From Quadrisphaera granulorum (lineage in GTDB: Bacteria > Actinomycetota > Actinomycetes > Actinomycetales > Quadrisphaeraceae), in NCBI RefSeq assembly GCF_003149145.1, contig NZ_QGDQ01000010.1, positions 1-64,000 of the forward strand: 64,000 nucleotides of DNA, given 5' to 3'. The number at the start of each line of letters is the position of its first letter. Positions within the stretch are counted from its first letter, which is position 1. Shown here piece by piece: positions 23,907 through 31,115 of this stretch. The position numbers and the translations under genes were made by a program. Under the pieces are notes generated by a model, which saw only the letters and a program-made list of their open reading frames with translations, had not been told where the DNA came from and did not search any database.

Positions 23907-24509
23907 GTGCACGCCCTGCCCACCCGCTTCACCCTCGCCCTACCTGAGTGGGTGGCCGAGGAGCTCGCCGACGTGCCGTCGGCGCTGCCGACCCTCGAAG
24001 ACCGCATGGCCGTGGTCAACCGGCTCGCCTCGCGCAACCACCGCGAGGGCGGGGGCGGGCCGTTCGCCGCGCTCGTCGTGCGCACCGACACCGGCGAGGT
24101 GGTGAGCGCAGGCGTCAACGTGGTGCTCGGGAGCGGCATCTCCTCGGGGCACGCCGAGGTCATGGCGCTCGGCCTGGCGCAGGTCGCCACCGGCACGTGG
24201 GACCTCGGGGGCGTCGGGCAGCCCGAGCACGAGCTGGTCGTGAACTGGCGGCCGTGCATCCAGTGCTACGGCGCGGCGATGTGGTCAGGCGTGCGGCGGC
24301 TCGTGGTGGCCGGCGAGGGGCGGGAGCTGGAGGAGATCACCGGCTTCGACGAGGGGCCGCTCGGCGCCGACTGGGCGGAGCAGTTCGCCGCGCGCGGCAT
24401 CACCGTCGTGACCGACGTGCTGCGCGAGGAGGCGCTGGCCGTCTACCGGGAGTACCGCGCGGAGGCCGACGGCGGACGGGCGCTGGTCTACAACGCCCGC
24501 CAATCCTGA
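23907..24509 (+). CDS. Cytidine/guanine-type nucleoside deaminase
   Basis: A 200-residue zinc-dependent deaminase. The zinc and proton-shuttle motif is GHAEVMALG (His82, Glu84), and the second zinc pair is PCIQC (Cys117, Cys120), spaced as in guanine and cytosine deaminases of the CDA superfamily. A conserved Asn lies in GVNVVLGSG. It hydrolytically deaminates a nucleobase or nucleoside in the cytoplasm; guanine deaminase-like is a reasonable guess from the long C terminus. GTG at 23907 starts it. It is convergent with the aldo/keto reductase. Confidence 0.85.
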   Translation: MHALPTRFTLALPEWVAEELADVPSALPTLEDRMAVVNRLASRNHREGGGGPFAALVVRTDTGEVVSAGVNVVLGSGISSGHAEVMALGLAQVATGTWDLGGVGQPEHELVVNWRPCIQCYGAAMWSGVRRLVVAGEGRELEEITGFDEGPLGADWAEQFAARGITVVTDVLREEALAVYREYRAEADGGRALVYNARQS

Positions 24510-24519
24510 TTCCTCGTGT

Positions 24520-25445
24520 TCAGGGGACGAGGGAGCCGGCCGCAGTGAACAGGCGGTACCACTCCTGGCGGGACAGACGGACGTCGGAACCGGCCACCGC
24601 CTCGCGCACGCGCTCCGGCTTCGTCGTCCCCGGCACCACCTGAATGTCGGCCGGATGCCGGGTGATCCAGGCCGTCGCGATGCCGGTCGGGGTGACGCCG
24701 TGAGTGTCGGCCAGCTCGTCAAGCACATCGTTGAGCTCGGGGTACTTGTCCCGATCACCGAGGAAGACGCCCGTGAAGAAGCCGCCCTGGAACGGGGACC
24801 ACGCCTGCAGCGTGGTGCCGTTCAGGCGCGCATGCTCGAGCATGCCGCCGTCGCGGTGGACCGACTGCTCCAGCCCCTCCATGGTCGAGGCCACACCGGT
24901 GGAGATCAGCGACGAGTGCGTGATGCTCAGCTGCACCTGGTTGGCCACGAGCGGCTGGCGCACCGCGGTCTTGAGCAGCTCCTGCTGGTACGGCGTGTGG
25001 TTGGAGACGCCGAAGTGCCGGACCTTGCCCGCAGCCTCCAGCTCGTCGAACGCCGCGGCGACCTCCTCGGGCTCCACGAGCGCGTCGAGGCGGTGCAAAA
25101 GCAGCACGTCGAGGTGGTCGGTCTGCAGCGCCGCCAGCGAGGCGTCCACCGAGCTGACGATGTGCTCGTGGAGAAGTCGAAGAAGCCGTCGCGGATGCCG
25201 CGCTTGGACTGGATGACCACCCGCTCCCGCTCGGACGGCGTGAGCTTCACGGCCTCGGCGAAGCGGCGCTCGCAGAGGTGGTCACCGCCGTAGACATCGG
25301 CGTGGTCGAGCACGGTGACGCCTTCGTCGAGGGCGGTGCGGACGAGGGCGTCGATGGCCGCGTCATCCAGGGAGTCGATGCGCATGAGGCCGAGGACGAC
25401 GCTGCTGACCTCGAGGCCGGTGCGGCCGAGCTGCTGGGTCTTCAC
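24520..25445 (-). pseudogene. Aldo/keto reductase, frameshifted
   Basis: A normal YdhF-like aldo/keto reductase of about 309 residues would be encoded, but one base is missing. The 5' part (GTG at 25445) gives KTQQLGRTGLEVSSVVLGLM, the catalytic Asp and Tyr in DHADVYGGDH and the Lys in VVIQSKRGI, then reaches DFFDFS-type sequence at 25170. There the frame must move to continue with HEHIVSSVDASLAALQTDHL, the catalytic His in LLLHRLD, and a complete C terminus to 24520. Adding a single C in the TCCAC run at 25168-25172 restores the whole gene. It is either a young pseudogene or a sequence error; all other family motifs are intact. Confidence 0.85.
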
Positions 25446-25623
25446 CTCTCCATCCTCACGACTTCTCCGCATCCGGCCACCGGCGGGCTCGGGCAGGGGC
25501 GCCAGACGGGGCCGACGGCGGCGCGCGCGAACGTGTGGAGATCGACTCGCACAGGGAGTTCCCAGGGAGGACAGTCGCGGCTAGCTGGAGTGATCCAGAA
25601 GTTGTTCAACTGGAGGTGCAGCC

Positions 25624-25767
25624 ATGATCGTTCTGGGGCTCATCCTGCTGCTGCTGGGAATCTTCCTCACGCAGAACCTGCTCGTCACGATCGGCATCGT
25701 GCTGATCATCGTGGGTCTCGTGCTCAACCTGGTCCCGATCGGCGGCACCCGACGACGAGTCTTCTGA
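25624..25767 (+). CDS. 47-residue hydrophobic protein (DUF6131-like)
   Basis: A tiny protein made of two hydrophobic helices, MIVLGLILLLLGIFLTQNLL and VTIGIVLIIVGLVLNLVPIG, with a basic C terminus GTRRRVF. The pattern resembles the short actinobacterial DUF6131 membrane peptides. ATG at 25624 has GGAGGTG about nine bases upstream, and a strong terminator follows at 25781, both of which support a real expressed gene despite the size. Function is unknown; such peptides are often stress-associated in the membrane. Confidence 0.8.
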   Translation: MIVLGLILLLLGIFLTQNLLVTIGIVLIIVGLVLNLVPIGGTRRRVF

Positions 25768-25780
25768 CGGGCCAGCTCAC

Positions 25781-25826
25781 GACGGCGGCCCCGCACTCCC
25801 AGCGTCGGGAGTGCGGGGCCGCCGTC
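25781..25826. terminator. Bidirectional terminator, 20-bp perfect stem
   Basis: GACGGCGGCCCCGCACTCCC (25781-25800) pairs exactly with 25807-25826 over a 6-base loop. It sits between the convergent DUF6131-like gene and the Gfo/Idh operon and can serve both. Confidence 0.85.
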
Positions 25827-25861
25827 ATACTGCCGACCGGCGGGTCAGAGCGCCCGATCGG

Positions 25862-27037
25862 TCAGAGGGTCAGAGCCGTCGGGTCCCAGTCGGCAGGAAG
25901 CGCGGGCGCCACCGTCGTCGTGCTCTCGACGTCCACCGGGCTGTGCCGCTGCGCCGCCTCGATGGTGGAGACCATGACGTCGAGCACGTGGAAGGCCTGC
26001 TCACCGCTGGCACGCTCCGGCCGCCCCGCGCGGATGGCGCGGGCCAGCTCCAGCACCCCGGTGCCGCGGCTCGCCGTGGAGCCGACGGCCGCCTCGCTGC
26101 GCGGCTCGCCTCCGAGGGCGTGGACGACCGTGTCACCGTCGAACATGTTCGGGTCGGGCAGCTCCAGCGTGCCCCCGACGCCCGCCACCTCGAGCTGGGT
26201 GCGGTTCACCGCCGAGTCGAAGCTGAACACCGCCGTGGCCGACGCCCCGCCCTCGAACTCGAACAGCGCCGAGACATGGGTGGGGACGACGACGTCGAAC
26301 ATCTGCCCGGCCTTCGGCCCCGAGCCGATCGTGCGCTGCGGGCGGGCCTTCGACGCTGTCGCCGAGACCCGGCCCACCGGACCGAGCAGCTGCACGAGCG
26401 CCGTGAGGTAGTACGGGCCGATGTCGAACAGCGGACCGGCTCCCTCGGCGAAGAGGAACGCCGGGTCCGGGTGCCAGCTCTCCGGCCCCGGGCTCTGCAG
26501 CAGCACCAGCGCGGTCAGCGGGTCACCGATGGCCCCGGACTCCAGCAGCCGGCGAGCGCTCTGCAACCCCGCCCCGAGGAACGTGTCGGGCGCGGTGGCT
26601 ACGCGACGGTCGGCCTTCGCGGCCGCCTCGAGCAGCGACGTACCGCTGGCCCTGTCGAGCGCGAACGGCTTCTCCGTCCACACGTCCTTGCCCGCGGCGA
26701 CGGCCGCGGTGGCCACCTCCACGTGCGCGGCGGGGATGGTCAGGTTGACCACCACCTCGACCTCGGGGTCGGACAGGACGTCCTCCACCGTGCCCCAGCG
26801 GGGCACGCCGAATGCCTCGCCCTGCGCGCGGGCACGGTCGACGGCGAGGTCGGCCACCACCAACACGTCGAGATCCGGGAAGGACGTGAGGTTGGTCAGG
26901 TACTGCGTGCTGATCGTTCCGGCGCCGATGACGCCCACACCGACGCGCCCGCTGCCGCGGGGGCCGCCGGTGGCCGCGCTCGCCGTCGTCGTCCCCATCC
27001 CTGTCCCCGTCCCAGTCCCTGCCGACGGCTCGGTCAT
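25862..27037 (-). CDS. Gfo/Idh/MocA family oxidoreductase
   Basis: A 391-residue NAD(P)-dependent dehydrogenase. After a Gly/Thr-rich N-terminal tail (low complexity, GTGTGTGMGT), the Rossmann motif VGVIGAGTISTQYLTNL begins near residue 34. The EKPF motif (KDVWTEKPFALD) lies near residue 122, followed by the C-terminal substrate domain with LFDIGPYYLTALVQLLG. Family members oxidise sugars or inositols. Its ATG overlaps the stop of the upstream sugar isomerase gene by four bases, so the pair is an operon, probably for catabolism of a polyol or sugar acid. Confidence 0.9.
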   Translation of the reverse strand: MTEPSAGTGTGTGMGTTTASAATGGPRGSGRVGVGVIGAGTISTQYLTNLTSFPDLDVLVVADLAVDRARAQGEAFGVPRWGTVEDVLSDPEVEVVVNLTIPAAHVEVATAAVAAGKDVWTEKPFALDRASGTSLLEAAAKADRRVATAPDTFLGAGLQSARRLLESGAIGDPLTALVLLQSPGPESWHPDPAFLFAEGAGPLFDIGPYYLTALVQLLGPVGRVSATASKARPQRTIGSGPKAGQMFDVVVPTHVSALFEFEGGASATAVFSFDSAVNRTQLEVAGVGGTLELPDPNMFDGDTVVHALGGEPRSEAAVGSTASRGTGVLELARAIRAGRPERASGEQAFHVLDVMVSTIEAAQRHSPVDVESTTTVAPALPADWDPTALTL

Positions 27038-27828
27038 GCCAGTCCCTTCTCCCGCAGAAACGCCAGGCCATCGGCGACGGCGGCGAACCTGTCACCGCGG
27101 GAGTCGTCGAGTTCGATGACACGCAGGGCCTGCGGAGCCGCCGCGACGATGTCGGCCACCGGCAGCGTCCCCTGGCCGAGGGCCACCTGATCCAGCACGT
27201 CCGCGGTGGCCGGGCCGTCCTTGAGGTGCACGGCCACCACCTGCTCGCCCAGGCGCCGCAGCAGCGCCACCGGGTCGTGGCCACCGACGGCCACCCAGTA
27301 CGTGTCGACCTCGAGCACCACCTCGGGCGCGACGTCGGCGAGGCGCTGCGCGAGCACCTCGAACGCCGTCGTACCGTCCAGGTCGCTCTGCAGCTCGTGC
27401 GCGTGGTTGTGGTAGCCAACCCGCACCCCGTGACGCGCGGCGACGGCGGCAGCGGCGGCCAGCTCGGCGGCCACGGCCTCGACGTCCTCGCGGGTCCGCC
27501 ACCGCTCCGGCGGGGTGAACGGGTCGATGACGGTGCGGGTACCTCGCGCGGCCGCGGCGGCGAACAGCGCGTCGAGGGCGTCGTCGTCGCTCCCCACGAA
27601 GCTCTGGTGCATCGTCGGAGCGGCAATGCCGTGCGCAGCCAACGCCGCCGCCAGCTCGTCGGACAGCGCCAGCTCGCCGAACGGCTCGACCGAGGCGAAG
27701 CCCAGCTCAGCCAGCCGGGCGACGGTGCCCGCGACATCGTCCGCGAGCGCCTCTCGGACGGTGTACAGCTGGACGGAGACCTGATTGCTGGCCCTGCGCG
27801 CACCTGCGAAGGTGGGGGTGGTGGTCAC
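27034..27828 (-). CDS. Sugar phosphate isomerase/epimerase (xylose-isomerase-like TIM barrel)
   Basis: A 264-residue protein of the AP_endonuc_2/IolE-like TIM-barrel family. It shows VSVQLYTVREAL at the N terminus, ELGFASVEPFGE, GVRVGYHNHAHEL with the metal-binding His, VLEVDTYWVAVGGHDP (Glu/Asp/His) and VAVHLKDGP. This arrangement of metal ligands is typical. It is translationally coupled with the Gfo/Idh dehydrogenase; together they suggest a short sugar or inositol pathway. The substrate is unknown. An operator-like repeat lies upstream. Confidence 0.88.
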   Translation of the reverse strand: MTTTPTFAGARRASNQVSVQLYTVREALADDVAGTVARLAELGFASVEPFGELALSDELAAALAAHGIAAPTMHQSFVGSDDDALDALFAAAAARGTRTVIDPFTPPERWRTREDVEAVAAELAAAAAVAARHGVRVGYHNHAHELQSDLDGTTAFEVLAQRLADVAPEVVLEVDTYWVAVGGHDPVALLRRLGEQVVAVHLKDGPATADVLDQVALGQGTLPVADIVAAAPQALRVIELDDSRGDRFAAVADGLAFLREKGLA

Positions 27829-27858
27829 GCTGCTCCTCGTCGTTGGGGCGGCATTTCA

Positions 27859-27883
27859 ACGGCGTGCCGTCGCACGGCGTGCC
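27859..27883. promoter_or_regulatory. Direct/inverted repeat upstream of the isomerase
   Basis: ACGGCGTGCC occurs at 27859-27868 and again at 27874-27883. The first also reads as the palindrome ACGGC-GT-GCCGT (27859-27870) and the second lies in GCACG-G-CGTGC. It is a candidate repressor site for the sugar operon; the binding protein is unknown. Confidence 0.4.
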
Positions 27884-28022
27884 TCTACTCAATCACCCGC
27901 GAGGACTTCCCGACCATCCGGTCGGTCTACGAGGTCGCACGATCACCGGAACTGTGGCCCCATGATGGAAGGTCGAACCGCGCCCTACCTGCGAAGGAGG
28001 GGCGCCAGGAGGGAGTGGTCGC

Positions 28023-29201
28023 GTGAAGATCGTCTACAACAGCTTCGACGGCAGGTACTCCGACAGCCCGAGGGCTCTGTACGAAGCCCTCACGCGCACC
28101 GGTCGCGGCGTCCCGCTGGAGCACACCTGGCTCGCGGCGCCGGCACACCGAGAAACGTTCCCCGACGGGCCCACCCTGGTGGCACCCGACGGCGCGGAAG
28201 CCGTCGCCGCCCTGGAAGCGGCCGACGTCGTCATCTCCAACTACCACCTGCGGCCGCAGTGGGCGAAGGCCCCCGGCTGCCTCTACCTGCAGACCTGGCA
28301 CGGCACGCCACTCAAGCGGATCGCCGCCGACGAGCCGCACGTCACCGCTGACGACCCGGTGCCCGGCTGGCGCGACGTCGACAGGTGGGACCTGCTGCTC
28401 TCCTCCGGGCCTGTCGCCACCCGCGCGCTGACCAGCGGGTTCCGCTGGACCGGGCCGATCGCCGAGACCGGATGGCCCCGCAACGACGTGCTGCTCTCCC
28501 CCCAGCGTGACGAACTGCGCACCGCCGTGCGGGCCCAGCTGGGCGTGGCCGAGGACACCACCGCGGTGCTCTACGCACCGACCTGGCGCGACGACGTGCT
28601 CGACGCCGACGGTCGCCGCGACGTCGACCTGCGGATCGACCTGGCCGAGTTCAGCCGCCGCTTCGCCCAGCAGAACCCGACGCACGTGCTGCTCCTGCGG
28701 CTGCACTACATGCTCTCGGACCGGCTCGCCGACACCGCGCTGCCGCCGGGCGTCATCGACGTGTCACGGCACCCCGACATCGCCGAGCTGTACCTGGCCG
28801 CCGACACCATGGTCACCGACTACTCCTCGACGCTGTTCGACTTCGCGGCCACCCGCAAGCCGCTGCTCCTGTTCGCCTACGACCTGGAGCATTACCGCGA
28901 CGACGTGCGCGGCTTCTACTTCGACCTGTTCGGGGCTCCGCCCGGCCCGGTGCTGCGCACCAGCGACGACCTGCTCGACGCCCTCGCCGACCCGGTGGCC
29001 TCCACCGAGGCGTGGGTGGCTCAGGCCGACGCCTTCCGCGCCGAGCACTGCCCCCTCGACGACGGCGGGGCGTCCGAGCGGGCGCTGGATCTCGTGCTGC
29101 CCGGCCGGGTGGCGGAGGCGGGCTGGTCGTCGTCGTCGTCCTCCTCTGCCTCGCCGTCGGGGTTGCCCGGCCCGCGCGGCACCGAGGCGGTGACCCGATG
29201 A
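28023..29201 (+). CDS. CDP-glycerol:poly(glycerophosphate) glycerophosphotransferase-like
   Basis: A 392-residue TagF/TagB-type transferase. Diagnostic segments are LYLQTWHGTPLKRIA (the WHGTPLK motif, about residue 90), VLYAPTWRDD (about 181), and MVTDYSSTLFDFA near residue 265 (the DYSS motif), in the family order. The N-terminal Rossmann half is shorter than in some TagF proteins, and the C terminus ends in a Ser-rich low-complexity tail. It should transfer glycerol-phosphate or a similar alditol-phosphate from a CDP carrier to a cell-wall polymer at the cytoplasmic membrane face. GTG at 28023 follows AGGAGGGA. It overlaps the next gene, a cytidylyltransferase, by four bases. Confidence 0.88.
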   Translation: MKIVYNSFDGRYSDSPRALYEALTRTGRGVPLEHTWLAAPAHRETFPDGPTLVAPDGAEAVAALEAADVVISNYHLRPQWAKAPGCLYLQTWHGTPLKRIAADEPHVTADDPVPGWRDVDRWDLLLSSGPVATRALTSGFRWTGPIAETGWPRNDVLLSPQRDELRTAVRAQLGVAEDTTAVLYAPTWRDDVLDADGRRDVDLRIDLAEFSRRFAQQNPTHVLLLRLHYMLSDRLADTALPPGVIDVSRHPDIAELYLAADTMVTDYSSTLFDFAATRKPLLLFAYDLEHYRDDVRGFYFDLFGAPPGPVLRTSDDLLDALADPVASTEAWVAQADAFRAEHCPLDDGGASERALDLVLPGRVAEAGWSSSSSSSASPSGLPGPRGTEAVTR

Positions 29202-29914
29202 GGCTGCAGGCTGTCGTGCTGGCCGCGGGCAAGGGCACCCGGCTCGGACGGCCACTGCCCAAGCCGCTCACGCAGCTGGCCGACGGGCGCAGCATCCTCG
29301 CGCAGCAGGTCGACAACCTGCGCGCCGTGCTCGGCGAGCAGCTGTCGATCACCGCGGTGGTCGGCTACAAGGCCCCGCTGATCATGGAGGCGCTGCCGCG
29401 CCTGCTGTTCGCATACAACGAGGACTACGAAGACACCAACACGTCCAAGTCGCTCCTGCGGGCCCTCGAGCTGTCCGCCGACGGTCCGGTGGTCTGGCTC
29501 AACGGCGACGTCGTCTTCGAGCCGGAACTCCTCGACCTGCTGCTCGGCCCGCTCACCCGCGGGGAGAGCGCCGTGTGCGTGAACACCGCCTCGGTGGCCG
29601 AGGAAGAGGTGAAGTACACGGTCGACGCCGACGGCTACATCAAGGAGCTGTCCAAGACCGTGGTCGGCGGCCTCGGGGAGGCCGTGGGCATCAACCTCGT
29701 GGGCGCCGCCGACAAGGCGCTGCTCATCGAGAACCTGCGCGCATGCGGTGACCAGGACTACTTCGAGCGGGGCATCGAGCTGTCCATCGCCCAGGGCATG
29801 AAGGTGCTGCCGATCGACATCTCCGCGCACGTGGCGGTCGAGGTCGACTTCGAGGAAGACCTCGCCCGCGCCGAGCGCCTCGTGGCGGAGCACCGCCACG
29901 CTCAAGAGCCCTGA
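29198..29914 (+). CDS. NTP/phosphocholine cytidylyltransferase-like protein
   Basis: A 238-residue nucleotidyltransferase. The N terminus MRLQAVVLAAGKGTRLGRPL carries the NTP-binding signature, followed by the PKPLTQLADG lysine segment and WLNGDVVFEPELL with the metal-binding Asp near residue 108; VEVDFEEDL near the end provides a further acidic ligand. It resembles LicC-type enzymes that make CDP-choline or other CDP-alcohols. ATG at 29198 overlaps the previous stop (ATGA). The coupling to a glycerophosphotransferase suggests it supplies the activated precursor for the same surface polymer. Confidence 0.85.
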   Translation: MRLQAVVLAAGKGTRLGRPLPKPLTQLADGRSILAQQVDNLRAVLGEQLSITAVVGYKAPLIMEALPRLLFAYNEDYEDTNTSKSLLRALELSADGPVVWLNGDVVFEPELLDLLLGPLTRGESAVCVNTASVAEEEVKYTVDADGYIKELSKTVVGGLGEAVGINLVGAADKALLIENLRACGDQDYFERGIELSIAQGMKVLPIDISAHVAVEVDFEEDLARAERLVAEHRHAQEP

Positions 29915-29921
29915 CCCCCGT

Positions 29922-29975
29922 CCGTGATCATGGGCGTCCGCCACCCCGGAAGGTGGCGGAGGCCCATGATCACGG
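29922..29975. terminator. CCGTGATCATGGG-type inverted repeat after the cytidylyltransferase
   Basis: The arm 29922-29945 (CCGTGATCATGGGC, then TCCGCCACC) pairs with 29952-29975 at 23 of 24 positions over a 6-base loop. It starts eight bases past the stop and lies before the end of convergent ackA, which suits a terminator for both. The outer 13 bases are identical to those at 23707, while the inner stem differs completely. Confidence 0.75.
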
Positions 29976-29978
29976 TTG

Positions 29979-31115
29979 TCAGGGGGTGACGACGGCGAGC
30001 ACCTGGTCGGCGATCTCGGCTTCCTCGTCGGTGGGGACGACGACGACCCTCGCGCCGATCCGCACCGGCTCCGCCGGGCCGCGAGCGGCCTCATTGAGGG
30101 CCGCGTCCACCCCGAAGCCCAGGTGCTCCAGCGGCGCGCACACCGCGGCACGCACCGCGGCGGCGTTCTCACCGACCCCCGCGGTGAACACCACCGCCTT
30201 CACCCGCGGCACGAGCGCCAGGAACGAGCCGACCGCCGCGCTCAACCGGTAGCAGTAGACCTCCAGGGCGGCGCGGGCCGCCGCGTCGCCGGCGTCAGCG
30301 CGGGCCTGGACGGCGCGAACGTCCGACTCCCCCGTCAGCCCCTTGAGGCCGCTGCGCTTGTTCAGCAGGTCGTCGACGTCGGCGGCCGTCATCCCAGCCT
30401 CGCGCACGAGCGTCATGACGATGGCCGGGTCGACGTCGCCGCTGCGGGTGCCCATCGCGGCACCGGCCAGCGGCGTCAGCCCCATCGTCGTGTCGACGCT
30501 GCGTCCCCCCTGCACGGCCGTCACCGAGACGCCGTTGCCGACGTGGGCGACGACGAGGTCGGCCTCGTCCAGCGGCACCCCGAGGAACGCCGCCGCACGC
30601 TTGGTGACCACCTGCACGCTCGTGCCGTGGAAGCCGTACTTGCGCAGCCCGTACCGCCGGGCCACCTCGACGTCGACGGCGTACGTCGCGGCACGCGCAG
30701 GGATGGTCGCGTGGAAGGCCGTGTCGAACACCGCCACCTGCGGCACGTCGGGCAGCGCCTTGCGCAGCGCGCGGATCGCCGCCAGCTGCGGCGGGTTGTG
30801 CAGCGGCGCGAGCGCGGAGAGCTCGTCGATGCCGCGCTCGACGTCGTCGTCGACGACGGTGGGGTCGGTGTACCGCGTGCCACCCTGGACCACGCGGTGG
30901 CCCACCCCCGCCAGCCCCTCCAGCCCCGGCCCGCCGCCCTCGGCGGACAGGGCCCCCATGACCTGCGACAACGCCGCAGCGTGGTCGGGGACCTCGGCTG
31001 ACCCGATGCGCTCGACGGTGCCCTTGGCCAGCACCTCGGCCGCCCCGGCGCCGTGCTCGCGCAGCTGGTACTTCAGGCTCGAGGAGCCCGCGTTGACAAC
31101 GAGGACCCTGCTCAT
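29979..31115 (-). CDS. ackA: Acetate kinase
   Basis: A 378-residue acetate kinase with the family N terminus MSRVLVVNAGSSSLKYQL, the HRVVQGG segment, VFDTAFHATIP with the substrate pocket residues, KYGFHGTSVQVV, HVGNGVSVTAVQGGRSVDTTMG and VFTAGVGENAAAVRA. All catalytic motifs (Asn, Arg, Asp, His, Glu) are in place. It interconverts acetyl phosphate plus ADP with acetate plus ATP. Its ATG overlaps the stop of pta by four bases, the usual pta-ackA operon, for overflow metabolism and acetate use. Confidence 0.97.
   Translation of the reverse strand: MSRVLVVNAGSSSLKYQLREHGAGAAEVLAKGTVERIGSAEVPDHAAALSQVMGALSAEGGGPGLEGLAGVGHRVVQGGTRYTDPTVVDDDVERGIDELSALAPLHNPPQLAAIRALRKALPDVPQVAVFDTAFHATIPARAATYAVDVEVARRYGLRKYGFHGTSVQVVTKRAAAFLGVPLDEADLVVAHVGNGVSVTAVQGGRSVDTTMGLTPLAGAAMGTRSGDVDPAIVMTLVREAGMTAADVDDLLNKRSGLKGLTGESDVRAVQARADAGDAAARAALEVYCYRLSAAVGSFLALVPRVKAVVFTAGVGENAAAVRAAVCAPLEHLGFGVDAALNEAARGPAEPVRIGARVVVVPTDEEAEIADQVLAVVTP

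Noticed and set aside
28340-29255. Minus-strand frames opposite the glycerophosphotransferase
   Set aside because: Arg/Pro/Ala-rich shadow frames without motifs, opposite a gene with clear family signatures.
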